NCBI GenBank assembly: GCA_016508695.1
Contig: VNKQ01000006.1
Coordinates: forward strand, 1,550,001 to 1,614,000
Direction of reading: 5' to 3'
Source of the DNA: Hyphodiscus hymeniophilus
Taxonomy: Eukaryota > Ascomycota > Leotiomycetes > Helotiales > Hyphodiscaceae
DNA: 64,000 bases
A program made the position numbers and the translations under genes. This document shows, one piece after another, positions 11,637 to 24,674 of the stretch. Position 1 is the first letter of the stretch. The number at the start of each line of letters is the position of its first letter. The notes beneath the pieces are model-generated. The model searched no databases, was not told the DNA's origin, and saw nothing but the letters and a program-made list of their open reading frames with translations.

Positions 11637-14354
11637 ATGTCTTCTCGACATCTTGCTGTTGTTGCTCTGGCTTTGCTAGGTGTCGCTGAGGCAGCAAATT
11701 GTAAGTACAGTGTCCGTCGTGTGGCAATGGTATGACTGACTTTAGCCTGCCAATCATAGCCTGCTGTTTCGTCGTTCAAGATGAGGCTCACGAGGCCTAC
11801 TGGCCTGAGTACATCACCGATACCTATACTTCCGCCGTCAATCTGACTATAATTGTATGTGTGGAATTTCTGGCGTGCAGGTTCATCTGCTGCTCAATCG
11901 CATCTTGTATACTTTTCGGATCCAAAAGCTTGATATCCTGACAGCAAGCTATGGATTACTTGCTGATCCCTCAAATCGCAGACCACTCTCGTAACACCAT
12001 TGCCTACAACCACAATAACGAATTACGAGACAAATGTCTATCCGACCCTCACGGAGGTCACCACAAGTTCCTTGGTAACTGGAAACCCTGTCGCTCTTTA
12101 CACCAATCCCGCCTTTACGATCCCCCAGAAGACAGAGGTGCTGGCTGGGGCAGAGCCAATGGTGACTGGAGGGGTGACGATGTGAGAACTCTGGAACCAC
12201 AATGGAGCTCTTCATTGGCTGACAACAGCAGAAACTCACCAACAGGATTCTGGGTATATTCGACCGCTAAAATATTTGCTGCTCCTGCAGTGACGGATGC
12301 GAATGGAAATGTAGCGTGCGGCACGATGTCCAGTTTTGCGAATGTACCGACAGACCCAGCAGCATGTGTTCCCACGTTTTCAGGGATCAATTCGAATGCG
12401 GCGGCGACTTTCGTCGGGAATGTAACTACACCAGTTCACATTTCCCTTACTACGCCCTTCATCCATATACCAACACGCGCTGGTCTCAAAATCAGTCCTA
12501 CAGAAGCTTGTGCTCAAGGGAATGGGACGGAGAATTATGGATATCCAGTTCAACAGGTGAGTATCAGCGCGGCGGGTTCATGTGACTAAAGAAGCTAATT
12601 GATCGAAACTGTTTAGCTCATCAACCATCTTGCAGCAAACCCGGTCTACAGTTCGCAGTACCCTGGAATTGAGAATTGCCTTCCAGCAGGTCCCACTATT
12701 GCGAGAGTCGAGGCTTTGGCTATTGCAGTGACTTCCGCAGACCCTGCAGCTTCGAGTGATCCTCCAGCTTCGAGCGATCCCCCCGCCTCGAGTGATCCTC
12801 CAAGCTCGAGTGATCCTCCAGCCTCGAGTGTTTCTACAGCCTCAAGTGATCCTCCAGCCTCGAGTGGTCCTCCAGCCTCGAGCAGCGACCTCCCAAGCGG
12901 CCCAGTAACGAGTACGAGTGTTGCTGCTACCTCTCCTAGCCTCCCAGCTTCGAGTCCAACCGCAACGGAATCATCTTCAGCCGCAGAATTGTCTTCAGTC
13001 GTAGGCTCACTTTCAGCCTTGTCCGTGACTCCACCGCCACCCAGCGCGACTACGACTGAGGGTGGTGGTGGCACTACAGAAAGTGGGTTTTAATACTCTC
13101 GCACAAGAAAGAGAACTAACGTGCTATAATTTAGGCGGCGGAGGAGGTCTCACATCTTCAACTACGGTACGTTGGATTCTCGGAGTAAAGAATTTCCTGT
13201 GCAGATATCTCGGCAAATTTACTCTTAGGCATGCCAAGAGCATAGATGCTTCATAGAGATTTCCACAATCTCCCAGGTTTCTACCTTCAGAACGCAACAC
13301 TAACTCCGAGAATAGGTTACGGTCATTGTTACTGGTTCAACAACCTCGTCCGGAACCTTGACAAGCAGTACAGTGGGTCCTGGGTCATTGGTATGTATTT
13401 CTGGCTTTGTTATTTCACTTCAATTGCCTCAGGAGCTTCAATTATTGTTTCCCTTCTGCGGTTTCTTTCACTCTCGTTGAAACATTCAGGGTCTCAAATC
13501 TTTGAGGCCTTAAAGATGTTGCATACCATTCCTCCATAGTATCGAAACCATATTCCTTGATATAGAAATTTTGCTAACTTGAGATTCACCGACAGTCTTC
13601 AACATCAATTCTTTCAAGTACCACGACAGCGCTCCTAGAAACGACGTCATCGGCCCCTATCGTAACCTCTGAGTCTGCTCTCTCTGGAGGTCTTCTTCCC
13701 ACTTCTTCTTTCAGTTCTACAACTACTGTGTCCTCCTCGTTGACCTCCATCACGCCAGTACTCGAAACGATGTCTGCTGCCCCAACCACAACATCATCCT
13801 CAAGCTCCACTCCGTCGTCAAGTAGCAGCTCGTTAAGCGCTACCTCGCTATCGAGTGCAGCCCCCTCATCTTCTTCGGTAGCCAGCAGCACCTCATCGAC
13901 GTCTTCAACCAGCTCCACAGAAGCTCCTAGCACTTCAACATCGGCGTCATCAAGCTCAGCACTATCGAGCACTATTGCATCGAGCACTATTGCACTGAGC
14001 ACTATTGTATCGAGCACAGTCTCGTCAAGCTCGGCCTCATCAAGCTCAGTGTCGTCAAGTACAGTCTCATCAAGCTCAGTCTCGTCAAACTCAGTCTCGT
14101 CAAGTTCAGCCTCCTCAAGCTCTGTGCTATCAAGCTCAGTGCTCGTGTCCAGCCCCATGAGCACAATTTCAAGTTCGGCATCTGTGGTACTACCGAGCTC
14201 AACTACAAGTCCAAATGCGCCCACCGAGTCCACAGCTGCACCAACGACTTCGGGACTGGCACCGATACAGGCTTCTTCAGTAAAAGACTCCGTTTCAATC
14301 TCATGGACGTTATTGGTTGGTTTGACCGGTTTGGCTGCTTTGGGAGCTTGGTAA
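11637..14354 (+). CDS. Ser/Thr-rich GPI-anchored cell-wall protein
   Basis: Eight exons join in phase: 11637-11700, 11760-11854, 11982-12181, 12232-12556, 12617-13082, 13135-13166, 13316-13390 and 13596-14354, about 671 residues. The signal peptide is HLAVVALALLGVAEA. An N-terminal globular part with CC, several Thr-rich stretches and a C-x-C-poor middle is followed by DPPASS hexapeptide repeats and a 250-residue Ser/Thr/Ala tract. The C-terminus is a hydrophobic tail (SWTLLVGLTGLAALGAW), the signature of GPI attachment. A function in the cell wall or adhesion is inferred from composition. Intron 3 has a tandem CAGCAG acceptor (12226-12231), allowing variants that differ by one residue. Exons of 32 and 75 nt are less certain than the rest. 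Confidence 0.8.
12740..12890 (+). repeat. Coding 18-bp minisatellite (DPPASS repeat)
   Basis: Eight to nine imperfect copies of an 18-base unit (gatcctccagcctcgagt and variants) encode D-P-P-A-S-S hexapeptides in the GPI protein. The copies differ by few bases, so length variation between strains is likely. Confidence 0.85.
13770..14160 (+). repeat. Degenerate Ser-rich coding repeat
   Basis: Many near-copies of tcaagctcagtctcg and related 12-18 base units encode the Ser/Val/Ala tract of the wall protein. On the opposite strand the tract reads as a long Asp/Glu/Leu-rich frame, which is an artefact. Confidence 0.75.
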
Positions 14355-15871
14355 AGCATTCCGTGTTAATGATGGAATTATTATGTCTTCATGACTCTCA
14401 CTACAAAACAATAATACTAGGGATACCACTTGGGAGTTTTTGATGTATATAAGCTATCTAATTGCCTATCATATACCTGGCATTTGGCGCGAAAAAACGG
14501 GCAATATTGTTGGCTGAGTTGTGAAACAGACAGAGCCATAAATTTAGATTCCTTCACGAAGCATTCTCTTTCAAAATGTCCATCAGCCGGCATTCGAACC
14601 TTTTCGGGAATTAAATTTCATTCTAGAAATGGTGACACAGGCGAAAACGAAAGAAGACTCGCCAGCGCGTGTTCTCACCAGCGCCATCGGCCTAAATGGC
14701 AGGGCCAGTACGAACAATAATGATCAGCTCGAGCCAAAGCAACCAATTTTTGAGGCAATCTCAGATTCATATACGTAAGCAAAGAAGACTAGTTCACCAG
14801 TTCGAACTTCGTGGAAGCGTCATCGACGAGGATCACCATACTGCTGCATGCGAAAGGAAAATCATGGAGAAGACAGGGTGCAGTATTAGACCAGACCCAG
14901 GATCGATTGAGACAATGGGATGAGAGGGTCATCTACACCAGACCGCGAATTGAAGTACTGCTTATCTAATGAAGCACATCAGGAATATGCTTTGACGGAC
15001 GATGAGAGGGGATGAGGTTGAGGGACACAAGAATCCCAGCCGCCATCAGTAGCCTCTGAAACAGCGACAGCTTCGCTCCACATTTCACGTATGGACTAGC
15101 TCGAACATGGCTTACATGGACAGATTAATAGGAGGCCTCTGTATCTTGATTGTAGCGGGCCTTGAGAAGGGTACTTCACGTGATTGCGAGGACAAGCCTC
15201 CGATGCTCAGTGACCGGTCTCCTTTTGAGTGCTAGACTTCGGCCAGCTTTACATCGGCTTTTGCAGAAGCAGACTCGGTTTCGTCTTTGGCGCGCCCGTA
15301 ACGTAGCCTTCTGCGCTTCAATGTGGGTAGTCGTCCTTAACCGTCAGTCAAGCAGACAACTGAAATAGCAAATTGAAGCGAAGAGCAGAATAACATGATT
15401 TGCCGCTGGGCCAGATCTCACAAGCACTAAACCGTATTTTCACTTGTCCGGAAAATAGCACAAAATATGAATTCATCGATTCACTACACAGAAGCAATAT
15501 ATTAACAAGAAGGTCTTCGCTCAAGCGTACTCAAGGAAGAAGGCTATGCAACAACTCTCTTCGTTCATCATCTCTCATCTCGTCATCAACTTCCCCTCGC
15601 CTCAATCTCCATCATCAACAACTTCCATCGGAATGAAAATAAAAAAACACAAGTCCCTAGACCCAACGTAGAGGTCAATATGCCCAAATCGAGACCCAAA
15701 CCCGCCGTGATAGTATGCACAGCCCGCCGAACGCCTTCTGCAAGCACACGGAGGAGAAAGATGACAAAGGAGATCGTGTATGTGGTCTGTCTGCGACCAG
15801 TCGTGTTGTTGTGTTTTTGCATCAAAGAAATTCGCGTCGTGTAGCAGAAGGATTGTAGAGTGAGCGGCGTA
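14355..15871. other. Intergenic between convergent genes
   Basis: This is 1.5 kb with several short frames but no domain, splice continuity or RNA gene. A TCACGTGA octamer is present at 15176-15183, followed by TTGCG. Confidence 0.5.
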
Positions 15872-18202
15872 CTATTGATCGGCCTTTGGCGGTTGCCAGC
15901 CATTGAGATATGCCATAAGTCCCATGCCGATGAACACGACGCCGAGCATGGAAGCGTAAGGTGTAGTATGATATAACAGTGGGTCTTGGCCACCGGGAGG
16001 CCTCGATAACGTTCCTGTGGCGGGTCGTTCTGAACCACTGTTCTCCGCATGGCCGTTTGCAGGACTAGCCTTGCGTAGAAACGGAACGACCGTGGCATTG
16101 AGATCGTCCGCTGTGCCATCGGAAAGACCCTTGGTGACAAGGTGGTGCGGAGATGATCGTCCTCGCTCTGTGGAAGATGATTTCCTAGCAAGCTCATCCA
16201 ATCGAATTTTCTCCACCATCTCGGCCAGCGTTTTTCTATCAGAGTCTCGCTCGGCTTCTGCGGCCTCGGCTCTGAATTTGAACGACTCCATCTGATCCCT
16301 CAATTCTTGCATATCAACCAGCATGGTCTCCAATCGTTGTGCTAAAAGGGTCGACTCGCTGAAAATATTTGTTTCAACATCCTTCTGCTTCGGCTCCGGC
16401 TCCACCCTATCCAGCTCCTTGTTCTGCACAGGATCATATGGCGGTTCAAAGGCTTCCTCAATGACGGAACCTTCGCCTTTGTGTTCCAAATCGCCATTTG
16501 TCTGCATTCCAGATTGTAATTCCAGCCGCTTCGCCAACTCCTCTGCCAATTCGCGAGCTTGCCGCTCCTTCTGCAGCATTTCTTCCAAATCTCGCATACG
16601 AGCACTCTGTGTATCTATTTCTTTCTTCGCAGATGCTAAAGCCTCCACTAAGGTTATGATCTGACTTGTCGGTTCCTGCTTGATGGGCGAAGCATTCGGT
16701 ACGGATCGAGGACGTTCTGTGTTTGATCGTTTCAAAGATGATGGAGACGAGGGGTCAAAGTGAGAGCGGGCAACGTCAGGTTTCTCTGGAAGAGGTTGTT
16801 GAGGTGGGGGCGCGGGAGGGTCTGAGAATCGAGGCTTTGCATCACCACGGAAAGCTAGTGAGGCACCGTTGACTTGAGAAGCCTTGGTGTAGTCGACTAC
16901 TGGCGGTCTCTCACTTTCCCTGACATCTTCTTTCGACAAGATAGCACCAAAGAAGTGGTCTGCTCGCCCCAGTTCGTTTGTCTGCAACCGTGCTGTCCTC
17001 ATTTCGTGCTAAGTATATGATTAGCCCCGCTTCTCACAATTGATTGTTCGACTTACCGTCAGCTTCTTGACAATCTGCTCCGTAGTGACTGGCGTCAACC
17101 AGAAGTTCATAGGCCTTTGCTGTCCCATAATACTCATTTGACTGCCGGCAACACTGGTGGGAGGCCCCATTCGTCCATTGCTACCAACTGATCCTTGACT
17201 TCCAGATCTACCTCTAATTTGTATTGCCCCTTGGGAGGGTACCATCATAGCTCCATTTGCAGGGTCGAGGTCACCAAAGTTCATGTCCAGGACATTGTTT
17301 GTCGCTCCTAGAAACCCTGCATGCTCTACTTTTGCCGCAACTTTGTGATGCACCACTGTCTTCTGGTCTTCACTCACTATATCAATTCCGAGTTCGAGGT
17401 GGTCTTGCGTTTGAAGTTCATGAGGTTCCGAATCACGATTTTCCGCTGATAATCGGGCACCGTTCACGAAGGTACCGTTGGATGATTTGACATCGCGAAT
17501 CCATACCTTGCCGTTTCTGTCAGCCCATATCTCTGCGTGCTGTCTTGACAGGACTTTGGAATCGAAGAACCCATTTGCGGGCGTCGGCACCGTCTTCGCG
17601 TTGGTCTGCCGTCCTATTCTCAGGCTGTCCGGGTAATATGGAACCGATATGGTCTTTCGCTCAAACGTGCCATTCATCGATAGTAGATACAGCACGGGAT
17701 TACCCTCTCCAACTGCTTGCGCCGCAGGCCGGGTTCCATTTGTTTGTGTTGGGTTTTGGAGAAGATGTTGGGAAGGCACGACGGGAGACGGTTGATGAAG
17801 AGTTGATATCGATGACGCAGCTGACGGACCATTTGTTGCTAATATTGATTGAGGCCTCGCTGTTGAGACGCCAGATATTGCATCCGCTTTGGTCGATGGC
17901 CATGGGCCCGCTCTCTGTGCCTTCTTCCTTGCTGCCGCGGTGCCCCATGAGCTGAGGTCCCCTGATGCAGTCATTGGAACGCCATTGGTTTGTGGAGCTG
18001 CCTGAGTCGTGGTAGCGGTCGAGGATGTGGATGAGTTCGTAGATATCGATGAGGAGGAGTTGGCGCGCTGAGCGCTTTTGCGGGGTGCGAACATTCGGGC
18101 GACTTCGTCGGCGTTCATATTAAGGCCTCCCTGTCCAACACTAGCACCCCATGCTGAACGGCTGTTCTGTTGGAAGCTCGGTGGATTTGCGACTGCCGTC
18201 AT
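15872..18202 (-). CDS. ham-4: FHA-domain, coiled-coil, tail-anchored protein (HAM-4/PRO45/SLMAP type, STRIPAK complex)
   Basis: Exons 18202-17057 and 17008-15872, separated by a 48-nt intron (GTAAGT, CTAAT branch), give 760 residues. An FHA domain spans about 170-280 with the conserved GRQT (197), SRQHAE (219) and SSNGTFVNG (240) motifs that bind phosphothreonine. Two coiled-coil stretches follow at about 500-547 and 603-659, then a C-terminal membrane anchor at about 730-752. This order matches SLMAP and its fungal counterparts HAM-4/PRO45, subunits of the STRIPAK phosphatase-kinase complex at the nuclear envelope, ER and mitochondria, needed for hyphal fusion and fruiting. The sequence CTAAC...CACAG directly before the ATG suggests an intron in the 5' leader. 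Confidence 0.85.
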
Positions 18203-18973
18203 CTGTGAGGTTAGAGAATGTGCTCTCTAGGTGATCGAAGTATTGTTGAAGGTGATATTGACGAAAATTTCTGGAATGCTGGCCTCCCCCTCAACACCTC
18301 GACCGATCAATTGGGACGCTTCACACCAGAGCTTCGCTAATAGGTTGCAAGATCTTAACGATTACTTTCTATCGTGCCTTCGTAAATTGAGAAGAATGGT
18401 ACCTGTGCTGTTAGACATTGTGAGCGGTTGTGGTCAACTTTTTGGCGCCATGACGGGGTTCTGACGGGGGCCGAATGGACCAGAATAGACGCCGAGCCAC
18501 AGTCTGACATGTCCCTGAACCATCGCAGAAAGGACAAAATCACCGAGGGTACTCACATGTGTATTGAACAGGCCGTAAGAAGGGAGTGTTGGTCGTCAAA
18601 GGTGATGGAATTTGGGGTTGATCTTGCCAACATAGAAAGCTTGGTGGTCCGTACGGGAGAGGTGAGACGCACGCGAGGTTGAAAGCGCCAATGAGGTGCA
18701 CGGGCGGGATAAGGGCACGCGCTCACAAGGGATAGTGGGAGCTGCCTTTATTTGGACTTCTCTTAGTGAGTATCGAGGAGGGTGAATATGCAATCATTTT
18801 ATAGACTATAGCTGATCATTCAATTGTTTCATCACAGGAAGTTAGGCTTAGAAACACGTCACGTGATTGCGGAGAAACTGGTCTGTGCACGCCAGATTGA
18901 GGAGAAAGCTCATGAGCCTCAATTCTCCCACATCCGACAGCCTTTGCTTCTATCAATAAAGCCGTTACTCAAT
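18203..18973. other. Divergent promoter region of the FHA gene and mgr2
   Basis: This is the region between two divergent genes. It contains a TCACGTGA octamer at 18859-18866, about 110 bases before the mgr2 start and followed by TTGCG as at 15176. The leader intron of the FHA gene probably lies in 18203-18420. Confidence 0.55.
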
Positions 18974-19528
18974 ATGCCTGTCCCAGTTGGAGCCAATATG
19001 GGTGGCCCGTCCACCTTTGATAAGTGTGAGTTGGACCTGCATAAGCACCCGAGCTTTGGGAAAGACTTTACTGACATCGAATAGTTAAGATGGGAATGAT
19101 GATGGGAGGCAGTACGTGGAGCCTTTTACTTTGCTTAGGTTGAAGACATGCTAATGGTGCTCTTCAGCTGTGGGAGTTATAATTGGTTTCATTTTCGGTA
19201 TGCTATAACACCTATAGCCAAGCAGCCTTCTGTTCTAACACACCAAAGGCTCGGTCAACATCATGAGATACGGCGCAGGCCCAAATGGGGTTATGAGGAC
19301 ACTGGGACAGTATATGTTAGGATCAGGAGCTACATTTGGGTTAGTGATAGACTGCGTCTTAAAACAAAATGCACTGCTGAAATATGGTTTCCTAGTTTCT
19401 TCATGTCCATTGGAAGCACCATCCGGACCGACACCACCTCTCAACAAGCAATCGATGCTTTCGCACGGTCAAGACGAAGGCCTGTTATAATGGCACGAAG
19501 CCAATACCCTCCATCTCGAACAGCGTAA
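18974..19528 (+). CDS. mgr2: Mitochondrial inner-membrane protein Mgr2/ROMO1
   Basis: Five exons (18974-19025, 19085-19111, 19168-19197, 19249-19339, 19396-19528) join to 110 residues. The product carries the diagnostic core of the family: FDKFKMGMMMGG, then VGVIIGFIFG, RYGAGPNGVMRTLGQYMLGSGATFGFFMSIGS, i.e. two Gly-rich membrane segments. Mgr2 is a subunit of the TIM23 translocase that couples it to partner proteins and controls lateral release of preproteins; ROMO1 is the animal counterpart. Exons 2 and 3 are only 27 and 30 nt, and each junction restores the family sequence, which supports the model strongly. The C-terminal 30 residues are basic and less conserved. Confidence 0.9.
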
Positions 19529-22500
19529 CGAAACCATAATACCCGGAAAGAATGTAAGGCGGACATCGGAGCATGGGCGGCGCCTAGGAGACTGTGCTGC
19601 TGAGAATACTCACAGAGGCATTGAGGATTTACCATGGCAATCTTGCTTGTGTATAATCATTTCCGCTCTGTATGAGCTGAGCCAAAGGTTCCCTTCAATC
19701 CGCGAAATGGCGGTTTGAAGAAACCACTTGTACCACCACTCAAAAATGTCACAATGTACAGTTCCAACAGACTTTGCAAGCTGACATTGGGTGCCGTCGC
19801 AACGCGAAGCCAGGGAGTTCGTCTTTTGACTTTGTCCGGAAATTGCGGTGCCTCCGCTACAAGATTTTAGAGTACAAGTACGAGTGATCTACAGGCTGTG
19901 AAGTTTCTATCTCTGTAATGACTCACCCATTCCAGTGGTCATACAAAACCTCCTCAAGGCTCTGTACTTTCCTAGTGCTGCTATACCGTTTTCCTGGCCA
20001 CAATTTGGAAGTTCGAGATCTTCTCCTAGGAGCACTTTCTCTTTCAATTATATGCTTCAGCGATAGGCTCTGGTGATGGCTAATTTCTTTGAAGCAAAAG
20101 AACAAATCAGCTGGCCAAGTTCTCATTCTGGCCCTCGTCCTTACCTAGTCTCTAAGCTCCCGAATCCACACTGATCAGGCCTGATCTTCTTTCTCGCAAA
20201 TGTTCAGCAATAGAATATTTGCATCCTTTGCGAGTTAAAACTCTGTAGCTTTCCTTGAAAAAGGCATGGCAAACTCGCCCCCTTTCTTGTTTATAATTTG
20301 TTGGCAGCATGCTACCCCAGTCACGTGATGTCCTTGGGACTCAATGAGGTAGATGGATTGCCGTTTGAGACAACCGTGACATTGACTACATTCTCTGTCT
20401 TGGAAGTGCACCTTGCATTAAGCCTAGAGATTAGGCACTTCATTCACCAAGACCAGGAACCGGTGGGCGAATCCCAGACTGCAGAGTGACCACGTCTTTA
20501 GCGTCCGTCCCTGCTGAACCTTCGGATCTTCGATGTCAGGGAACTGTCGATAGCGACATTGGCGTCGACATCGACACTGACAATGGGAGTCGACATTGAC
20601 AATGGGAGTCGGCATTGACTTCAAATGTCGATAGTGGGATACAACAGACAACACCAGCAGGGTATTCCGAGTAGCGTCAGGGGCCTGCACTAATGCTACT
20701 GCTGCCTTATCTCTACTCTTCAACTTCTTGACGTTATCGTCCAAGTCAGCTTCTACCGCAAGGGCGCGCCACCTACCCTCTTCTAATTCTCTTAGTCGCT
20801 CGAAAGCTTCTGTTGCTGGTTGTATAGGCTTCAGGCTACCCTCCTGCCCAAAGCGCTGCGAGTTTTGACGAATGATGGTCAAGCATTTCTTTTTCACTCA
20901 TGCGGCCAGCCGCAATATATATGTATTCATAGCGAAAGGTGCAGATGTCGAGTCTGCCAAGATCCGAGGCTGAGCTGTCGAACAAAGAGGAGTTCGGAAC
21001 TTATTACGCATCAACATAGAACTTCTGAGGGAAAAATAACTTAAATAGACCATATATTGCACACACTTGAGCGCCACCTCAATTCATCTTGAAGTTCGTT
21101 TCTAAAACTCGACCAAAGGCGTCCAATCACAGATTGCTAGTTCAAACACATGCATCTTTGGAACATCACTCATATTGCCATACTTCTTCTGACGCATATA
21201 AAGCTCTGATATAGTCGAGGTTTCTGATTGTTTGACCACAGAAAGAAAGCCTATGTGTGCAAATTTAATCAAAGATCTCCCACAGGGATATTGCAATTCT
21301 CTCGCCAATCTTCGCTTGTCCAGGTTTCCCGGGTGTGGCCAGTGCACGAAATTCAGGCCTTAGGATTTTTGAAACCTTTAATCAACCGCCACCAGCTTCA
21401 TTATGCGGAGACATCTTCGATAATGGAACTCTGAATGAGGAGGAAACCAAAGCCCTCTAGGTCAGAGGTCCCTTCAATATCTGGAATGAACATCAAGCAC
21501 TTGCACGAAGTGAAGATGTTTACCGTTGTTTCCGGTTCGTCGCAATCCATTAAAGTCCAACGCCTCTACGGGGTGTCCCCACTCGACGTCCGTCCATACC
21601 TCCCGACAAAGATGGACAGAGAACGATTCTTTAGTATGGCTGCGCCAATAGAGAAATGATGTCCATGATGTCTAGTGACGGAGCTTATGCGACGGTGTAA
21701 CCTCAGTACATATGTCCGGCAAACCGCCGCTAAGTCCTACATCACCGCTGTACCCAATTGCTTCTTATTGCGTTTTGCTGCACGATGAGCAACCCTCTGA
21801 GTATCTTGTAAGTCAAACTTCCAGTCTGCCGTGCTTGAGAATAGCGCTGGTATCAGATCCTCCTTGTCGCTGCTCTGAAAGCGTTAACCTAAAGCGCTTC
21901 AGATATAAAACGGTCACCTTTTCACTTGCTCGAAGTCCGGGAAGGACAAGAAACAGTCTCGATAGCGCCAGGTACCGCGCCACAATTCAACTTAGGTAGG
22001 ACGGAGTCACGGACTCCCCCAAGGGTAAACCTCCAGCTGACATTGCCTCCTCACAAGCGACGCCACGTCAAGATCTATTGACGATTACCATCTCTTACTC
22101 CAGTCCTGCATGATTCACCCATCCCAGAGTTGGGTAAGGTCTCACACAATAAGTCTGTGAAGAGAAGTTCAGGCGAATCTGGTCTTTCAGCTTCCGACAT
22201 CATAGTGCATTTTGTGGTACTGTTAGCCTTGTCTAACTCGTAAACCCCTGAAGTATGCAGTATTTCTCAATATTGTTCCATCTTTTCTTGGACGAAATTG
22301 TCCCAATTTGAGAAACGTTGGATCGCGCTGAAGGGCAGGCAACTTATTTGCGTCCTAGTACTACAGCTTTTCACACAATGGTGCATGGTGGAAATTTTTC
22401 GGCCGGAGTTCTCTTTTATTTCCTGGGACGCTTCTCCAAATAGTTCAAAGAACAAGCCATGTCATCGGATTGTGCGCCGAGAGCAGACCGAGCTTCTTTG

Positions 22501-22696
22501 ACAGATGCCTCTCTCTGCCGGATGCTATGTAGATAAGTTTAGCTTTTGCCCAATGGTCTCTTGCCCTAGTAAATCCGTCGGATGGTTTCATCTCTCTCAT
22601 ATCATATATAACTGCCTATCCCATCATTGATACTCAATCTTGTTCCTATATTAATTTCTTCTTGATTATTACTTTCGTTAACCACTTTTATTCAAT
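19529..22696. other. 3.2 kb gene-poor stretch
   Basis: No supported gene is present. A leftward open frame at 20424-20897 (157 codons) starts with a plausible charged helical segment but ends in the TGTCGA-rich repeat and has no recognised family. A TCACGTGA octamer lies at 20321-20328. No transposase motif or terminal repeat was identified by eye, although decayed mobile DNA is possible. Confidence 0.5.
20535..20640. repeat. TGTCGA/TCGACA-rich tract 1
   Basis: The tract is dense in gtcgac/tcgaca and tgtcgat words and contains a tandem duplication of 19 bases (tgacaatgggagtcgacat) at 20578-20596 and 20597-20615 with one mismatch. Three further tracts of the same flavour occur in the window. 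Confidence 0.75.
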
Positions 22697-24674
22697 ATGG
22701 GTGCAGCGCTTACTCTCATCTTTGCCTTATCTCAGCAGCAAACTAATGGGTAAGTTTTTTTTCATCCAAAGTGGACAATAGTTCTTCACTTGTTCCGGTA
22801 GCTCTCTCATTATTGATAAGTTCGAGAACTTTGTCTTGAGCAGAAAACTGACGATGGCGCATAGTAATTCTAACTGGGGTACGTTGAAGGCGCCTACCTT
22901 TCCCCAGTTCCTCACCAATAACCCCCTGCCTTTCGGTTTTCCATGGGGTCAAGACACTGCCTCCGGGACAAACCCTTACACCCAATTTCCAAACACTGGA
23001 GTCATACGAAACTATGATTTCATCATCAGTCGAAGGGTCCTCGCACCGGACGGATATCAGAAGAATGTTTTATTGATCAACGGCGCGTTTCCCGGACCTC
23101 AAATTGAAGCGAATTGGGGTGACACTATTCAAGTCACGGTACACAACCAGATTTCAGGCCCTGAGGAAGGCACAGCCCTACATTGGCATGGCCTGCTTCA
23201 GAAAGGATCCCCTTTCATGGATGGTGTTCCCGCCGTTGATCAGTGCCCAATTGCTCCCGGCTCATCCTTTACCTACACTTTCAACGCGGATTTGTACGGA
23301 ACATCATGGTATCATTCGCATTACTCTGCCCAGTATTCCGGTACATTTCTAACGGTCCTGCTCCATTGAAGTTTTAAGCTGATGCAATGCAGGTGGAATT
23401 GTGGGGTCAATGATCATCCACGGCCCGAGTAATGCAAAATACGATATCGACTTGGGACCAGTATTTCTGAGTGATTGGTTTCATAAAGATTATTTCTCGA
23501 TTGTCGAAGAAGTTGTAGGCAATGGTACAGATTCAAATACTCGCCCAGCCTCGGACAATAACTTAATCAACGGCAAGATGAACTACAATTGTTCAACTGT
23601 GGCAGCTGGCGATAAAACACCCTGCACCAATAACGCCGGCATATCCCAGTTCAAACTGACCAGTGGCAAGACTCACAGAATGAGATTGATCAACGCTGGA
23701 TCTGACGGCATTCAACGATTCAGCATCGACGGGCACAATATGACCGTCATTGCCAACGATTTCGTTCCAATCGTAAAGTTCTCGGTGGTCAATTGAAGCA
23801 TTAGAGCTAACGATTCCAGCAACCATATACAACCAACGTCGTGACTCTTGGTATTGGCCAGCGCTCTGACGTCCTCGTGACCGCGAACCAAGGGTCCTCT
23901 ACTTCCGCCTTCTGGATGCGCTCGAACATCTCAACTCCTTGCACAGAAGCCTTGCAACCAAACGCAATTGCAGCCATCTATTACAGCAATGCTGATACAA
24001 CAAAAGCTCCGACATCCACTGCCTGGAATGTCCCTGATCCTGGAACCTGTGCAAATGATGCCCTCTCCTTAACCACTCCCTATTACTCCATCACACCTCC
24101 TTCACCCGCCACAACCCGCAACCTCGACATTTCATTCACAGTGAACTCGACCGGCCACTTCCGTTGGCAGCTTGATGGAACATCCTTCCGGGCAAACTAC
24201 AACAATCCCGTCCTCCTGCTAGCAGACAAAGGCAATTTCACCTATCCTGACGAATGGAACGTCAAGAACTTCGGCTCCAACTCCTCCATCCGCATCATCG
24301 TTAACAACCCCACTCCTGCTTCGCATCCCATGCATTTGCATGGACACAACATGCAGATTCTGCACGAAGGGCCCGGAAATTGGGACGGAGTAAGCATCAG
24401 CAACGCCAATAACCCACAACGCCGAGACGTCCAAATGGTTCGTGCAAATGGACACATGGTCATGCAATTCAATGCCGATAACCCTGGGGTCTGGCCATTC
24501 CATTGTCATATCGCTTGGCATACATCCGGGGGACTCTATGCGAATATTTTAGAGCGGCCCGCGGACATTGCAAGCAGCGCGATGTCGATTCCGCAAGTGA
24601 TGCAGCAAACCTGTACAGAATGGATGAAGTACACGAACATGGCTGTGGTAGATCAGATTGATAGTGGTGTTTGA
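22697..24674 (+). CDS. Laccase-type multicopper oxidase
   Basis: Exons 22697-22749, 22844-23340, 23393-23772 and 23820-24674 give about 594 residues. All four copper motifs are intact: HWHG at about residue 131, WYHSHYSAQ, HPMHLHGHN at about 479, and HCHIAWHTSGGL at about 538. The trinuclear and type 1 copper sites should therefore be functional. The axial residue after the last His (Leu) fits an ascomycete laccase, which oxidises phenols with O2. Exon 1 encodes a short hydrophobic segment that makes a weak signal peptide, so either the start is not exact or secretion is uncertain. Intron 1 has a tandem GAGCAG acceptor. Introns 2 and 3 are 52 and 47 nt. Confidence 0.9.

Noticed and set aside
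13586..14359. Leftward 257-codon Asp/Glu/Leu-rich frame
   Set aside because: It is the complement of the Ser-rich coding repeat of the wall protein. Ser codons read backwards give acidic and Leu codons.
20424..20897. Leftward 157-codon frame with a helical N-terminal part
   Set aside because: It has no recognised family or promoter context and runs into the TGTCGA repeat. Coding status cannot be supported.
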